A stretch of DNA of 64,000 bases from Dyadobacter linearis (GTDB lineage Bacteria > Bacteroidota > Bacteroidia > Cytophagales > Spirosomataceae): NCBI RefSeq assembly GCF_907165045.1, contig NZ_CAJRAU010000002.1, positions 930,001 to 994,000 of the forward strand, in the 5' to 3' direction. The position numbers and the translations under genes are program-made. The notes under the pieces were generated by a model. The model worked only from the letters and a program-made list of their open reading frames with translations. It was not told the DNA's origin and searched no databases. How positions within the stretch are numbered: position 1 is the stretch's first letter; the number at the start of each line of letters is the position of its first letter. This document shows, in pieces, positions 51,435 through 59,579 of the stretch.

Positions 51435-52040
51435 ATGGAACCCGAAAACTATAAGAATAGAAAAGTTGGAAAATACATTGTTTATATTTTGCTGATCGGT
51501 GCAGCAGCGGGTATTGCCTGGCATTTTTTAAAACCCAAACCAGTTGACACTGCTTCACACGATAATATGGCTTTGTTTATTGAGAACAAGATCATCGACA
51601 TTGACCAAAAACTGAATAAAGGCGAAGATGAAACCGATATTGCAACCCGGCTTTCCTGGCACAAATCGAATACCGCACTTTACAACGAGGTAAAAAATAG
51701 TCCCGATAAAACGATTGACGCGCAGCGTAAAGAGCTGGAACAAAAGATCGTAAAAGTGCAGACCAAAGAATTTCCGGCACTAAGAGGCGCTTATGTAGAG
51801 TCTAAAAAAGAAATATTAGGACAGGAACATATCGACATTTCGCTTTCCGGTGAGAAACAGGATGTACTCACTTTCAGCGGCCAGATGTTTGAACCTAAAA
51901 AAATGCAGAAGGATTTTATGAAGAATATTCACGAAATCGTATATGATCTTCGATTTAAAAAAATCGTTTATAAATGGTCAGATAACCAGAAAGATTTTGC
52001 GGATTATGAAATTGATTCGAAGCAAGACGCGGAAATTTAA
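51435..52040 (+). CDS. Single-pass membrane protein of unknown function
   Basis: Not recognised. It has 201 residues. One N-terminal TM helix (KYIVYILLIGAAAGIAWHFL, ~13-32) anchors a mostly helical, charged soluble part with a likely coiled coil (ENKIIDIDQKLNKGEDETDIATRL, then AQRKELEQKIVKVQ). No catalytic motif was seen. It is divergent from the mscS-type gene and convergent to the AI-2E family gene, with a strong terminator between. Confidence 0.72.
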   Translation: MEPENYKNRKVGKYIVYILLIGAAAGIAWHFLKPKPVDTASHDNMALFIENKIIDIDQKLNKGEDETDIATRLSWHKSNTALYNEVKNSPDKTIDAQRKELEQKIVKVQTKEFPALRGAYVESKKEILGQEHIDISLSGEKQDVLTFSGQMFEPKKMQKDFMKNIHEIVYDLRFKKIVYKWSDNQKDFADYEIDSKQDAEI

Positions 52041-52055
52041 AGATATTGAATTGAC

Positions 52056-52096
52056 AAAGTCGGCACGCGCTAACCAGCGGTGCCGACTTTTTTTTC
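52056..52096 (+). terminator. Strong terminator, partly inside the AI-2E-family gene
   Basis: AAAGTCGGCAC (52056-52066) pairs perfectly with GTGCCGACTTT (52080-52090), extended by a small CGC/GCG inner stem and followed by eight Ts. The right arm encodes the last residues of the opposite gene. Confidence 0.9.
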
Positions 52097-53110
52097 GGCA
52101 GGAGGATCTCCAAATTCAGTTTTATATATTTTTATAAAAAGCAATAAAAGACTGATCATCAGCGGTCCGAAAATAAATCCCCAGAAACCAAACAACCTGA
52201 GGCCGACTATTAATCCAAGGATCGTGGTGACCGGATGCACATTACCTACTTTTTTAAGTAACGTTACCCTGGCGAGATAATCAATATTACCTACCGCCAC
52301 CAAACAATAAATAGCCAAACCGATCGCCTTGCCGCTATCGCCTTTTGAAAACATAAATATCACGATCGGCAACCAGATCACCGCAGTTCCCACTACCGGA
52401 AAGAAGGCGAAAAAACCGGTGATTAATCCTAATAATATAAAATCCTTCACGCCAAAAATCCAGTAACCTATCACAGCAACAAGTCCTTGGATCAGCGAAA
52501 CGAGCGGAATACCGATTGCATTTGCACGCACCATACTCACGGTTTCGTCGGCCAGAAGATCGATATTCCGCGAGTTAAGTGGGATTAACCGGTGCAATAC
52601 CCGCTCGATCGTCTGTCCGTTCAGAAACATAAAATAAGCCAGGAAAAGGATCATCAATAAATTCCCCAACATCATAGCTGAGCTATTAAGGACACCGGGA
52701 ATGAAGCCTCCCGCTTTTTTACCAATATTGGATGTAGCCTCTTTGGTAAGCAAATCCTGACCGGTCCATTCTCTCAATTGTTTTGAAACCGCGTCGATTG
52801 CGTGATTGATCTGGTCCGGATCTTTCAGGATCATTTCGACCTTTGAAAAGATCATTTGCAGTGAAACATATATTGGCGCAACAATACAGGCCATGAACAA
52901 TACCATGAATAACAGCGCGGTCAGGCTTTTATTCCAATTCTTTTTCTGAGTAAGTATGACGTAGTATTTCCTGCAAAGAATGTAAAGTGTCAGTGCACCA
53001 AGAAAGCCGGGGAAGAATACATAAAGCTGATGAAAAATAGTTATAGCAAAAGCAATTACTACAATCAGGAAGAATACTTGTCGGAGGCGAAAATTGAAAT
53101 CTGTTTGCAT
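52070..53110 (-). CDS. AI-2E-family (PerM/UPF0118) permease
   Basis: A 346-residue polytopic protein. Hydrophobic helices near 13-45 and 65-92 precede a periplasmic-like stretch. The C-terminal half holds GIPLVSLIQGLVAVIGYWIFGVKDFILLGLITGFFAFFPVVGTAVIWLP and VHPVTTILGLIVGLRLFGFWGFIFGPL, the family signatures. Members are proposed as AI-2 exporters, Na+/H+ antiporters or sporulation proteins, so the substrate is open. It is a single gene that shares its 3' end with the terminator of the opposite gene. Confidence 0.92.
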   Translation of the reverse strand: MQTDFNFRLRQVFFLIVVIAFAITIFHQLYVFFPGFLGALTLYILCRKYYVILTQKKNWNKSLTALLFMVLFMACIVAPIYVSLQMIFSKVEMILKDPDQINHAIDAVSKQLREWTGQDLLTKEATSNIGKKAGGFIPGVLNSSAMMLGNLLMILFLAYFMFLNGQTIERVLHRLIPLNSRNIDLLADETVSMVRANAIGIPLVSLIQGLVAVIGYWIFGVKDFILLGLITGFFAFFPVVGTAVIWLPIVIFMFSKGDSGKAIGLAIYCLVAVGNIDYLARVTLLKKVGNVHPVTTILGLIVGLRLFGFWGFIFGPLMISLLLLFIKIYKTEFGDPPAEKKVGTAG

Positions 53111-53216
53111 AGACGGTAAATTATCAGATGAATTGCAGCTAACGCCTCACCCTATACCCACTGCCATTCGATTTACAAATATTATTCGAAAAATAACAAG
53201 AACGCAGGAAATGTAA

Positions 53217-53258
53217 CTGAGAAGTTAGCGACCATTGTTGGTTCGCAAAACTTCTCAG
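53217..53258. other. Long hairpin between the oxidoreductase unit and the AI-2E-family gene
   Basis: CTGAGAAGTT (53217-53226) pairs with AACTTCTCAG (53249-53258), and the inner GCGACCA/TGGTTCGC extends the stem with one bulge. It lies 34 nt beyond the stop of the molybdenum hydroxylase unit and may end its transcript, although no clear T-run follows. Confidence 0.55.
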
Positions 53259-53291
53259 CTATCCTCAGTTTTACATTAATTCAACCCTTTT

Positions 53292-55532
53292 TTACAACAG
53301 CATATCGAAATGAATTGGTAGTTGATTAATGCGTTTGCCGGTCGCATTAAAAATCGCGTTGGTAATCGCCGGGGGCATTCCCACGATACCAATCTCCCCT
53401 ACCCCTTTGGTTCCCAGCTCATTCACTACTGTATCTTTTTCGTCCACAAAAATGACGTCCAGCTCGTGAATATCCGCGTGAACGGGAATATGGTATTCAG
53501 ACAAATTCTGGTTCATATATTTCCCCAATCCATCATCCTGGATCGTTTCTTCGCGCAACGCTTTACTGATACCCCAGATCATGCCGCCGAGAATCTGGCT
53601 GCGGGCTGTTTTAGGATTGATGATTTTGCCCGCTGCGACAGCAGTCACAGCCCTGGTCACATTAATGACTCCCAGCTCTTCGTCCACTTCTACCTCCACA
53701 AATACAGCGCTGTGCGCCGCCCGGGAGTACTTTTTCAGCTTCAATATAGACGGAACTGAAAACTTCGAAAGCTTGACCGGCTTGTTGTCATTAGCGGCTA
53801 TAATTTCCTGGAATGAAACCGATCGGGAGCGATCATTTGTAATGAAAACTCTCCCGCCTTCAAAGCTTACATCTTTCAGATCCGCGCCGTCGAATACGCC
53901 GCCTTTCATCTTTTTAGCAATGGAAAATAACTTCTTGCGCATTGCCGCGCCGACTGCCTTTACCGCAGAGCCTACCGTAGAAACAGTAAATGAACCTCCC
54001 TGAATAGGCGCAAAAGGCTTTTTACTATCTCCATAAGCAAACTCTACATCCTCCACAGGCAAGCCCAGCTCGTCGGCCGCGATCTGCGTCATGACGGTCA
54101 AAGTACCCGTTCCAATATCGGTTACGGCGCTATTAATCTTCAATTTCCCGTCGCCCGTCAGGATCGCCTCGGCTTTGGCCGGCAGCTGATTTGCCTCCCA
54201 GATCCCCGTGGCCATACCATAACCCACCAGCTTATTTCCGCGCCGCATGCTGCGCGGCTCGGGATTGCGCTTGTCCCAGCCAAACTTTTCAGCACCCTGT
54301 AAATAGCATTCACGCAGCTCTTTACTACTGTAAGGGCGGTTCAGGCTCACATCAATTTCAGTATAATTGGTTAAGCGAAGCTGTAAAGGATCAATTTTGG
54401 ATTTATGGGCCAGCTCATCGATCGTACTTTCAATCGCGTGCATACCAGTTACACCGCCAGGGGCGCGCATATCAAGCGGGCTGTAAACGTCCAGTTCCAC
54501 GAGCTTATATTGCATTAAAGTATTGGCAGCCGGATATAACATGTGCGACCAGTTTACCACCACCTCGGTGTAATCTTCAAACCGCGAGGTTTCCCCTATT
54601 GCCAGGTGATTCAATGCCGTTATAATACCATTGTTATCCGCACTGAAACGCGTGCGCTGAACGGTAGGCGGCCGGTGCCCGAAGGTAAACATCTGATGCC
54701 GGTCCAGCGTCACAAGAACCGATCTCTCCAACTTCAATGCCGCCATAACTGACAGAAACAGCTGATATTGCGGTCGCAGTGCCGAGCCAAAAGCGCCGCC
54801 AACGTACGGAGAAATCACACGCACGTTCTTGAATTTCAACCCAAATATATTAGCCACATACATTTGACTATTAATAGTCCCCTGCGTTTTGTCATAAATC
54901 GTGAGCTTTCCTTTTCCTTCGTAAACGGTGGTCGTTGCGAAGAGTTCGAGCGGGTTGTGGTGCTCGGTTCCGTGAAAAAACTCGGCGCTTACCTGATTGG
55001 GTGATGCATTGAATGCTTTTTCAAAATTACCTTTCGGCTTCGGCGGAAGCGGTTTCAGCATAGTCGCCATACCTATTTTCGGCGAGCGGGCAAGATGCTG
55101 CTGGCTGCGCAGATCGGTGTCGAATGCTTCTTCTTCGTATTCAATATCCATCAGCGTGGCCGCATAACGTGCCAGCTCAAACGTTTCAGCCACGACCAGC
55201 CCGATCGGCTGTCCGTTATACAGAATATCGGCGTCCTGCAATGGTCGGAAGGGCGAACCCGGAGGAGCGTCCATATCGGCATATTGCAAATCGAACCAGG
55301 CAAGCGACGGGCGGTTTTCGTGGGTAAAAACTTCCAGCACGCCCGGCAGCGCTTTTGCGCGGGAGGTATCAAAACTGATGATCTTTCCCTTGGTGATCGT
55401 GCTATTGATCACATAACCGTAAAGCAACCCCGGCACACTGTAATCGCCTGCATATCTGGCCGTACCAGTCACTTTCAAATGACCTTCCAGCCGGCTGACC
55501 GGCTGGCCTATTTGTGATTTATATGGTTCCAT
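53292..55532 (-). CDS. Molybdenum hydroxylase large subunit (xanthine dehydrogenase/aldehyde oxidase family)
   Basis: A 746-residue molybdopterin-binding subunit. GTARYAGDYSVPGLLYGYVINST begins the domain, and FEDY and GGAFGSALRPQYQL are pterin-binding loops. RAPGGVTGMHAIE and GGSFTVSTVGSAVKAVGAAMRKKL follow. The C-terminal KGVGEIGIVGMPPAI carries the catalytic Glu (713). There is no signal peptide, so the complex should be cytoplasmic. It forms a unit with the FAD and 2Fe-2S subunits in the order S-M-L, as in PaoABC/YagTSR. It oxidises an aldehyde or a heterocycle; the substrate is unknown. No XdhC-type maturation gene lies in the window. Confidence 0.93.
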   Translation of the reverse strand: MEPYKSQIGQPVSRLEGHLKVTGTARYAGDYSVPGLLYGYVINSTITKGKIISFDTSRAKALPGVLEVFTHENRPSLAWFDLQYADMDAPPGSPFRPLQDADILYNGQPIGLVVAETFELARYAATLMDIEYEEEAFDTDLRSQQHLARSPKIGMATMLKPLPPKPKGNFEKAFNASPNQVSAEFFHGTEHHNPLELFATTTVYEGKGKLTIYDKTQGTINSQMYVANIFGLKFKNVRVISPYVGGAFGSALRPQYQLFLSVMAALKLERSVLVTLDRHQMFTFGHRPPTVQRTRFSADNNGIITALNHLAIGETSRFEDYTEVVVNWSHMLYPAANTLMQYKLVELDVYSPLDMRAPGGVTGMHAIESTIDELAHKSKIDPLQLRLTNYTEIDVSLNRPYSSKELRECYLQGAEKFGWDKRNPEPRSMRRGNKLVGYGMATGIWEANQLPAKAEAILTGDGKLKINSAVTDIGTGTLTVMTQIAADELGLPVEDVEFAYGDSKKPFAPIQGGSFTVSTVGSAVKAVGAAMRKKLFSIAKKMKGGVFDGADLKDVSFEGGRVFITNDRSRSVSFQEIIAANDNKPVKLSKFSVPSILKLKKYSRAAHSAVFVEVEVDEELGVINVTRAVTAVAAGKIINPKTARSQILGGMIWGISKALREETIQDDGLGKYMNQNLSEYHIPVHADIHELDVIFVDEKDTVVNELGTKGVGEIGIVGMPPAITNAIFNATGKRINQLPIHFDMLL

Positions 55533-55547
55533 AATGTTGATGAAGTG

Positions 55548-56567
55548 TTAAACAGAAGGCTGTGCACCAGGCAATTGCGATTCGGGATCGAGTGCCATCA
55601 TACAGTTACGAACGATCGCTCTTTTCGCCAGTTCTATTTTAAAAGCATTGTGCGGAAAGCCTACGGCACCTCTTAATATAATCTCGGCCGCCTGACCGAA
55701 ACTCGCCGCGTCAGCAGTTTTGCCTGCAAGGAATTCCTCCGCCTCCCGCACGCGCCAGGGCTTGTGCGCAACGCCGCCCAATGCAATGCGCGCCTCCCGG
55801 ATCACATTACCGTCCAATTCAAGCCCGGTGGCAACAGAGACAAGTGCGAAAGCGTAGGAATTGCGATCACGCAATTTGAGATAAGAATAATTCTTTGAAA
55901 AACCGTTGGCAGGGAGCTCGATGCCGGTGATGATCTCGCCCGGCAGCAGCGTGTTGTCGATCTCTGGCGTATCTCCGGGCAACCGGTGGAAATCGGCAAA
56001 TGGAATACTTCGGCTACCAGTTGGGCCTTCCACATGTACAGTAGCATCCAAAGCCGCCAACCCTACGCACATATCCGAAGGGAAAACCGCAATGCAACTC
56101 TCGCTTGTACCCAAAATGGCCATAATCCGGTTGTACCCTGGTATTGCTGAACAACCCGAACCAGGCTCGCGCTTGTTGCACGGCACATTGGCATCGTAGA
56201 AGTAATAGCAGCGTGTACGTTGGAGCAGATTCCCTCCATTCGTCGCCATATTGCGGATTTGTGCAGAAGCCCCGGCAAGTATTGCTTTCGAAAGCAGCGG
56301 GTAACGCTCTTCCACGATCGGATGCCAGGCGGTGTCTGCATTGGTAACAAAAGCGCCGAGCAGAAGTCCGCCCTCCGGTGTTTCGTAAATTTCGTGGTGA
56401 CCGTCGACTCTGTTTAGGTCAACAAGCGAATCCGGGCGCGTGAGATCATATTTCATCAGATCGACCAGATTGGTCCCGCCGGCCAGGTAGCTGCTGTTGC
56501 CGCCTGAGTTATTTTGAGCAAGTGCATCCTCGATACTCTCCGCTCTTTTGTAGGTGAAATTATTCAT
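55548..56567 (-). CDS. Molybdenum hydroxylase FAD-binding subunit
   Basis: A 339-residue FAD subunit. FTYKRAESIEDALAQ begins it. YLAGGTNLVDLMKYDL is the FAD pyrophosphate loop, and GASAQIRNMATNGGNLLQRTRCYYF is the second FAD motif with nearby cysteines typical of YagS-like subunits. The C-terminal domain ends EFLAGKTADAASFGQAAEIIL. The ATG at 56567 is chosen (MNNFTYKRAES); it overlaps the 2Fe-2S subunit stop by 8 nt. It passes electrons from the Mo centre via iron-sulfur clusters to an acceptor. Confidence 0.92.
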   Translation of the reverse strand: MNNFTYKRAESIEDALAQNNSGGNSSYLAGGTNLVDLMKYDLTRPDSLVDLNRVDGHHEIYETPEGGLLLGAFVTNADTAWHPIVEERYPLLSKAILAGASAQIRNMATNGGNLLQRTRCYYFYDANVPCNKREPGSGCSAIPGYNRIMAILGTSESCIAVFPSDMCVGLAALDATVHVEGPTGSRSIPFADFHRLPGDTPEIDNTLLPGEIITGIELPANGFSKNYSYLKLRDRNSYAFALVSVATGLELDGNVIREARIALGGVAHKPWRVREAEEFLAGKTADAASFGQAAEIILRGAVGFPHNAFKIELAKRAIVRNCMMALDPESQLPGAQPSV

Positions 56568-57069
56568 GGACCGACTGGTTTTGAACTTCCATGATCGCGT
56601 CAATGATATTGGTGTTGGCCCCGCAGCGACATAGGTTGCCGCTCATCAGCTCTTTCACCTCGGCCCGTGTTTTGGCCTTTCCCTCCTTCATCATACCAAT
56701 CGCGCTGCATATCTGGCCGGGCGTACAATACCCGCATTGAAATGCATCGTGTTCGATAAATGCTTTTTGGAGTGGGTGAAGATCGCCTTCCGGGGCAATT
56801 CCTTCAATGGTAGTAATTTCAGATCCGTCTTTGGAAACTGCCAGGCTCAGGCAGCTCAGTACACGTTTTCCGTCACAGATCACGGTACAGGCGCCGCATT
56901 GTCCGTGGTCGCAGCCTTTTTTCGTGCCGGTTAGCCCGGAATAATCGCGCAGTGCGTCCAGGAGGCTCACCCATGGTAGCAGGTTGAGTTGAAGAGGAGT
57001 TCCGTTGACCACGAGGTTTACCGGTTGGCTCGCCTTTAAAGTAGTAGGTTCGGTTAATTCTGTTAGCAT
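56560..57069 (-). CDS. Molybdenum hydroxylase 2Fe-2S subunit
   Basis: A 169-residue subunit with two [2Fe-2S] clusters. The ferredoxin-type site is GCDHGQCGACTVICDG and LSCL (Cys53, Cys58, Cys61, Cys73). The helical site is QCGYCTPGQI and LCRCG (Cys112, Cys115, Cys147, Cys149). There is no Tat signal, unlike periplasmic PaoA. It is the first gene of the unit, so the promoter should lie in 57070-57160, where no exact TAnnTTTG was seen. Its stop overlaps the FAD-subunit start. Confidence 0.94.
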   Translation of the reverse strand: MLTELTEPTTLKASQPVNLVVNGTPLQLNLLPWVSLLDALRDYSGLTGTKKGCDHGQCGACTVICDGKRVLSCLSLAVSKDGSEITTIEGIAPEGDLHPLQKAFIEHDAFQCGYCTPGQICSAIGMMKEGKAKTRAEVKELMSGNLCRCGANTNIIDAIMEVQNQSVHE

Positions 57070-57126
57070 GGTGATGAAGTAAATTGATACTTGCGCATGC
57101 AGACATAAGAACTATGCCACTTTAAC

Positions 57127-57158
57127 AAAAAAGGAGTTTCGTTTCCGAAACTCCTTTT
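57127..57158 (-). terminator. Terminator of the AT-hook-tailed protein gene
   Basis: AAAAGGAGTTTCG (57129-57141) pairs perfectly with CGAAACTCCTTTT (57146-57158), a 13-bp stem with a 4-nt loop. On the minus strand it is followed by TTTTTTG. It lies 3 nt after the stop of the next gene. Confidence 0.9.
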
Positions 57159-57160
57159 GC

Positions 57161-57637
57161 TTATCCTTCTATCACATCTTTTTTGGGCTTCCGTCCCCGC
57201 GGCTTGCCGGTGTATTCCGGCTTCGGCTCGGAGCTTCCGAGTGCGAGTTCGTAGCCTACTACGCCTTCTTCATAATTAAAAAGAGTGATCTCAAATGTGT
57301 ATTTCGTTTTTTCAAAATCCACTCCGCCTTTTCTCAAAATTACGTCAAGTGGAATTGAGAATCCGCGGCCGCTTTTGGTCATTGCGAAAGTGCCTTCGGT
57401 GTCAGAACTTGGAATTAAATAAAGATATTTCAAGTTTCTCTTTCCTTCCTGGGTTCCAATTTTAAAACGGCTGGTGAGCGGCTCGATATCCAGCTCTTCC
57501 AGCGTTTTTGGAGGCAGTACCAATTTACCTGTACCGGAAATATAGCCCGTAGGTTTGTTCTCCGCCTTTGCTTTTTTCGTTACCTGAACATTCTCTTCGG
57601 GAGAAAAGAACTTGATAGTGTTTGCTTTCATCTTCAA
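57161..57637 (-). CDS. Protein of unknown function with AT-hook-like C-terminal tail
   Basis: A 158-residue protein without a recognised family. ISGTGKLVLPPKTLEELDIEP faintly resembles the beginning of AbrB-type swapped-hairpin domains, but the rest is longer. Two beta-rich segments follow (FKIGTQEGKRNLKYLYLIPS, FEITLFNYEEGVVGYELALG). The C-terminus GKPRGRKPKKD matches the AT-hook core (RGRKP) that binds AT-rich minor grooves. A chromatin or transcription role is possible (inference). It has its own promoter element and a strong terminator. Confidence 0.72.
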   Translation of the reverse strand: MKMKANTIKFFSPEENVQVTKKAKAENKPTGYISGTGKLVLPPKTLEELDIEPLTSRFKIGTQEGKRNLKYLYLIPSSDTEGTFAMTKSGRGFSIPLDVILRKGGVDFEKTKYTFEITLFNYEEGVVGYELALGSSEPKPEYTGKPRGRKPKKDVIEG

Positions 57638-57668
57638 ATTATGGGTTACTTTTTTGATTGTATAATTA

Positions 57669-57676
57669 CAAAAATA
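57669..57676 (-). promoter_or_regulatory. TAnnTTTG promoter element (TATTTTTG, minus strand)
   Basis: An exact -7 consensus on the minus strand. The start site would be near 57662, 25 nt before the ATG at 57637. The flanking 57638-57837 is AT-rich and holds no gene. Confidence 0.5.
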
Positions 57677-57837
57677 GAAAGGATATCGTCTTATTAAAAT
57701 CTTTCGCAGAATTTCTACAAAATGCGGTTGATAGATATACTTGTATATACTAATTAAATTAAAAATCTATTTAAATATGACATTCATTTACTGTACAACC
57801 GGGCTCATTTTTTTACCGGTATTAAATGTTATTTAAT

Positions 57838-58302
57838 TCACGAACCTGACTGCAATATCAATTCAAGTTCGTCGAGAAAAGCTGCCTGTTTCTCATTGAT
57901 TTTCTGCCTCGCTTCATCAAGCGGGAACCAGCCTGCTTTATCTACTTCGGGAAAAACCTGCTTCCTGCCCGAGCGGGGCGGCCATTCTATTTCGAAAGTA
58001 TTACTGACAATTTGCGAGTGATCAATATCTCCTTCAATCGCCCAGGCTTTTACTTCTTTTCCTCCTTTCTGCCTGATCGCTGTTAAGACCAAAAATTCAC
58101 CGCTTACTTCGCTGCCCGTTTCTTCCTGAAATTCCCGCCTTGCAGCCGCGAGCGGATCTTCACCCGCCACATATTCCCCTTTCGGTATTGACCAGCTGCC
58201 CAAGTCCTTTTTAGCGAAGAACGGGCCTCCGGGATGAACCAGTAGCACTTCTGTTTCCGGCGATTTCCGGTACATTAATATCCCTGCACTTTGACTCCCC
58301 AT
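57838..58302 (-). CDS. Nudix hydrolase
   Basis: A 154-residue Nudix protein. GEYVAGEDPLAAARREFQEE then TGS is a full Nudix box (Gly42, Glu48, Arg56-Glu57, Glu60-Glu61, Gly63). SAGILMYRKSPETEVLLVHPGGPFFAKKDLGSWSIPKG matches the diadenosine-polyphosphate/8-oxo-dGTP-related subgroup often found in single copy. It hydrolyses a nucleoside diphosphate linked to another group; the exact substrate cannot be told. It is a single gene divergent from the kinase at 58400. Confidence 0.93.
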   Translation of the reverse strand: MGSQSAGILMYRKSPETEVLLVHPGGPFFAKKDLGSWSIPKGEYVAGEDPLAAARREFQEETGSEVSGEFLVLTAIRQKGGKEVKAWAIEGDIDHSQIVSNTFEIEWPPRSGRKQVFPEVDKAGWFPLDEARQKINEKQAAFLDELELILQSGS

Positions 58303-58362
58303 TTTATATCGCTTTTGTTGAACCGGATTTAATATTACTTGAAGTAAATTATTCAGGTTTAT

Positions 58363-58370
58363 TATTTTTG
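58363..58370 (+). promoter_or_regulatory. TAnnTTTG promoter element (TATTTTTG) before the kinase unit
   Basis: An exact -7 consensus, with CTTG 21 nt upstream (58338-58341, one mismatch from TTTG). The start site would be near 58377, 23 nt before the ATG. Confidence 0.55.
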
Positions 58371-58399
58371 AATAAATCTCCTACTCGGACCTAAATTTC

Positions 58400-59446
58400 A
58401 TGAAACCGCAGTTTTTTTCCAAATACGAATGGTGGTACCACCTTGCAATGATGCCGGTACTTTTTGCGGTAGGTAACTATTATTTTATTGGCCCCTCGTA
58501 TTTTACGGATTTGAATTCATTTCTGATAGGAACGCTGATCGTTACTATACTTTACTGGATTTCTATTATCACGCTCACGATCATAGTACGCTGGGTGATT
58601 GCACGTTACCCGCATTTTGATCAGACTGTCCGGCGCCTGTCCGTCATGATCCTGATCGTCGGAAGTGTTACAATGACGCTGGCGGTTTTCGACGTTTGGA
58701 TTTACAGTATTATGCCCGGAATTCAGGTTGCATTTGCCTGGGAAAATATCTGGCCAATTATGATTTTGGGAGGTTTCTTTGACGTTTTCCTGGTAGCAAT
58801 GCTGGGGCTGTTTTATTCATTGGAACAATGGAAAAAGAACCAGGCGGAGAGTGAAAAGCTGGAAAGACTCGCATTGCAGCATCAGTTTGATTCACTTAAA
58901 GGGCAGGTAAATCCGCACTTTCTATTTAATAGCCTCAACACCCTTTCATCACTGATTGGCGAAGATCAGGACAAGGCTGAAAACTTTGTAGAAGATCTGG
59001 CAAAAATTTACCGATATACCTTGCAGGCTGCAAAAACGGAGCTCGTAACATTACAAGCAGAAATCGGATTTATGAGAACGTACCATCGCTTGCTGTCAGT
59101 CAGGTACGGCGAAAGTTTGCAATTGCAGCTGCCGGAAAATGTGCCTGCCGATCTGCATATTCCGCCGCTTTCGCTGCAAATTCTGATCGACAATTCGATT
59201 AAATACAATATAATGTCCGCATTAAAACCGCTCAAAATCAGTATCCATATCTCCCACCACCGGATTAGTGTACAAAATAATATCCAGGCCAAAATACGCC
59301 CGATGGGCACCAATCAGGGGGGACTAACCGAATTGAAAGCAAAATATGCGCCTGTCAGCGACCGGCAGATCAGTATCGAACAAGATATCAACCACTATGC
59401 AGTTTCCCTTCCCTTACTTACTGCGCCTTACCGCGTGAATGCGTAA
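58400..59446 (+). CDS. LytS-type sensor histidine kinase (first of two)
   Basis: A 348-residue kinase. Four hydrophobic segments (about 16-34, 42-66, 82-100, 118-140) are followed by a linker helix and the His_kinase motif NPHFLFNSLN with His173. The ATPase has ILIDNSIKYN as N-box, and a G-box-like GTNQGGLTELKAKY that lacks the usual second glycine pattern. The membrane part is like that of the next kinase, so the two probably arose by duplication. Its target should be the LytTR regulator encoded two genes downstream. Confidence 0.9.
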   Translation: MKPQFFSKYEWWYHLAMMPVLFAVGNYYFIGPSYFTDLNSFLIGTLIVTILYWISIITLTIIVRWVIARYPHFDQTVRRLSVMILIVGSVTMTLAVFDVWIYSIMPGIQVAFAWENIWPIMILGGFFDVFLVAMLGLFYSLEQWKKNQAESEKLERLALQHQFDSLKGQVNPHFLFNSLNTLSSLIGEDQDKAENFVEDLAKIYRYTLQAAKTELVTLQAEIGFMRTYHRLLSVRYGESLQLQLPENVPADLHIPPLSLQILIDNSIKYNIMSALKPLKISIHISHHRISVQNNIQAKIRPMGTNQGGLTELKAKYAPVSDRQISIEQDINHYAVSLPLLTAPYRVNA

Positions 59447-59579
59447 GTTGTGCGGATACAATTCATGCATTCAAAATGACAATTGGCACAGCGCGTATCT
59501 ATGTATTGTTTTACTTTCTCCTATTTTTGAAATACGTACAAGTCAGTTTTCCCCCGAACCGGAACCCGGCCAGGCAGCC

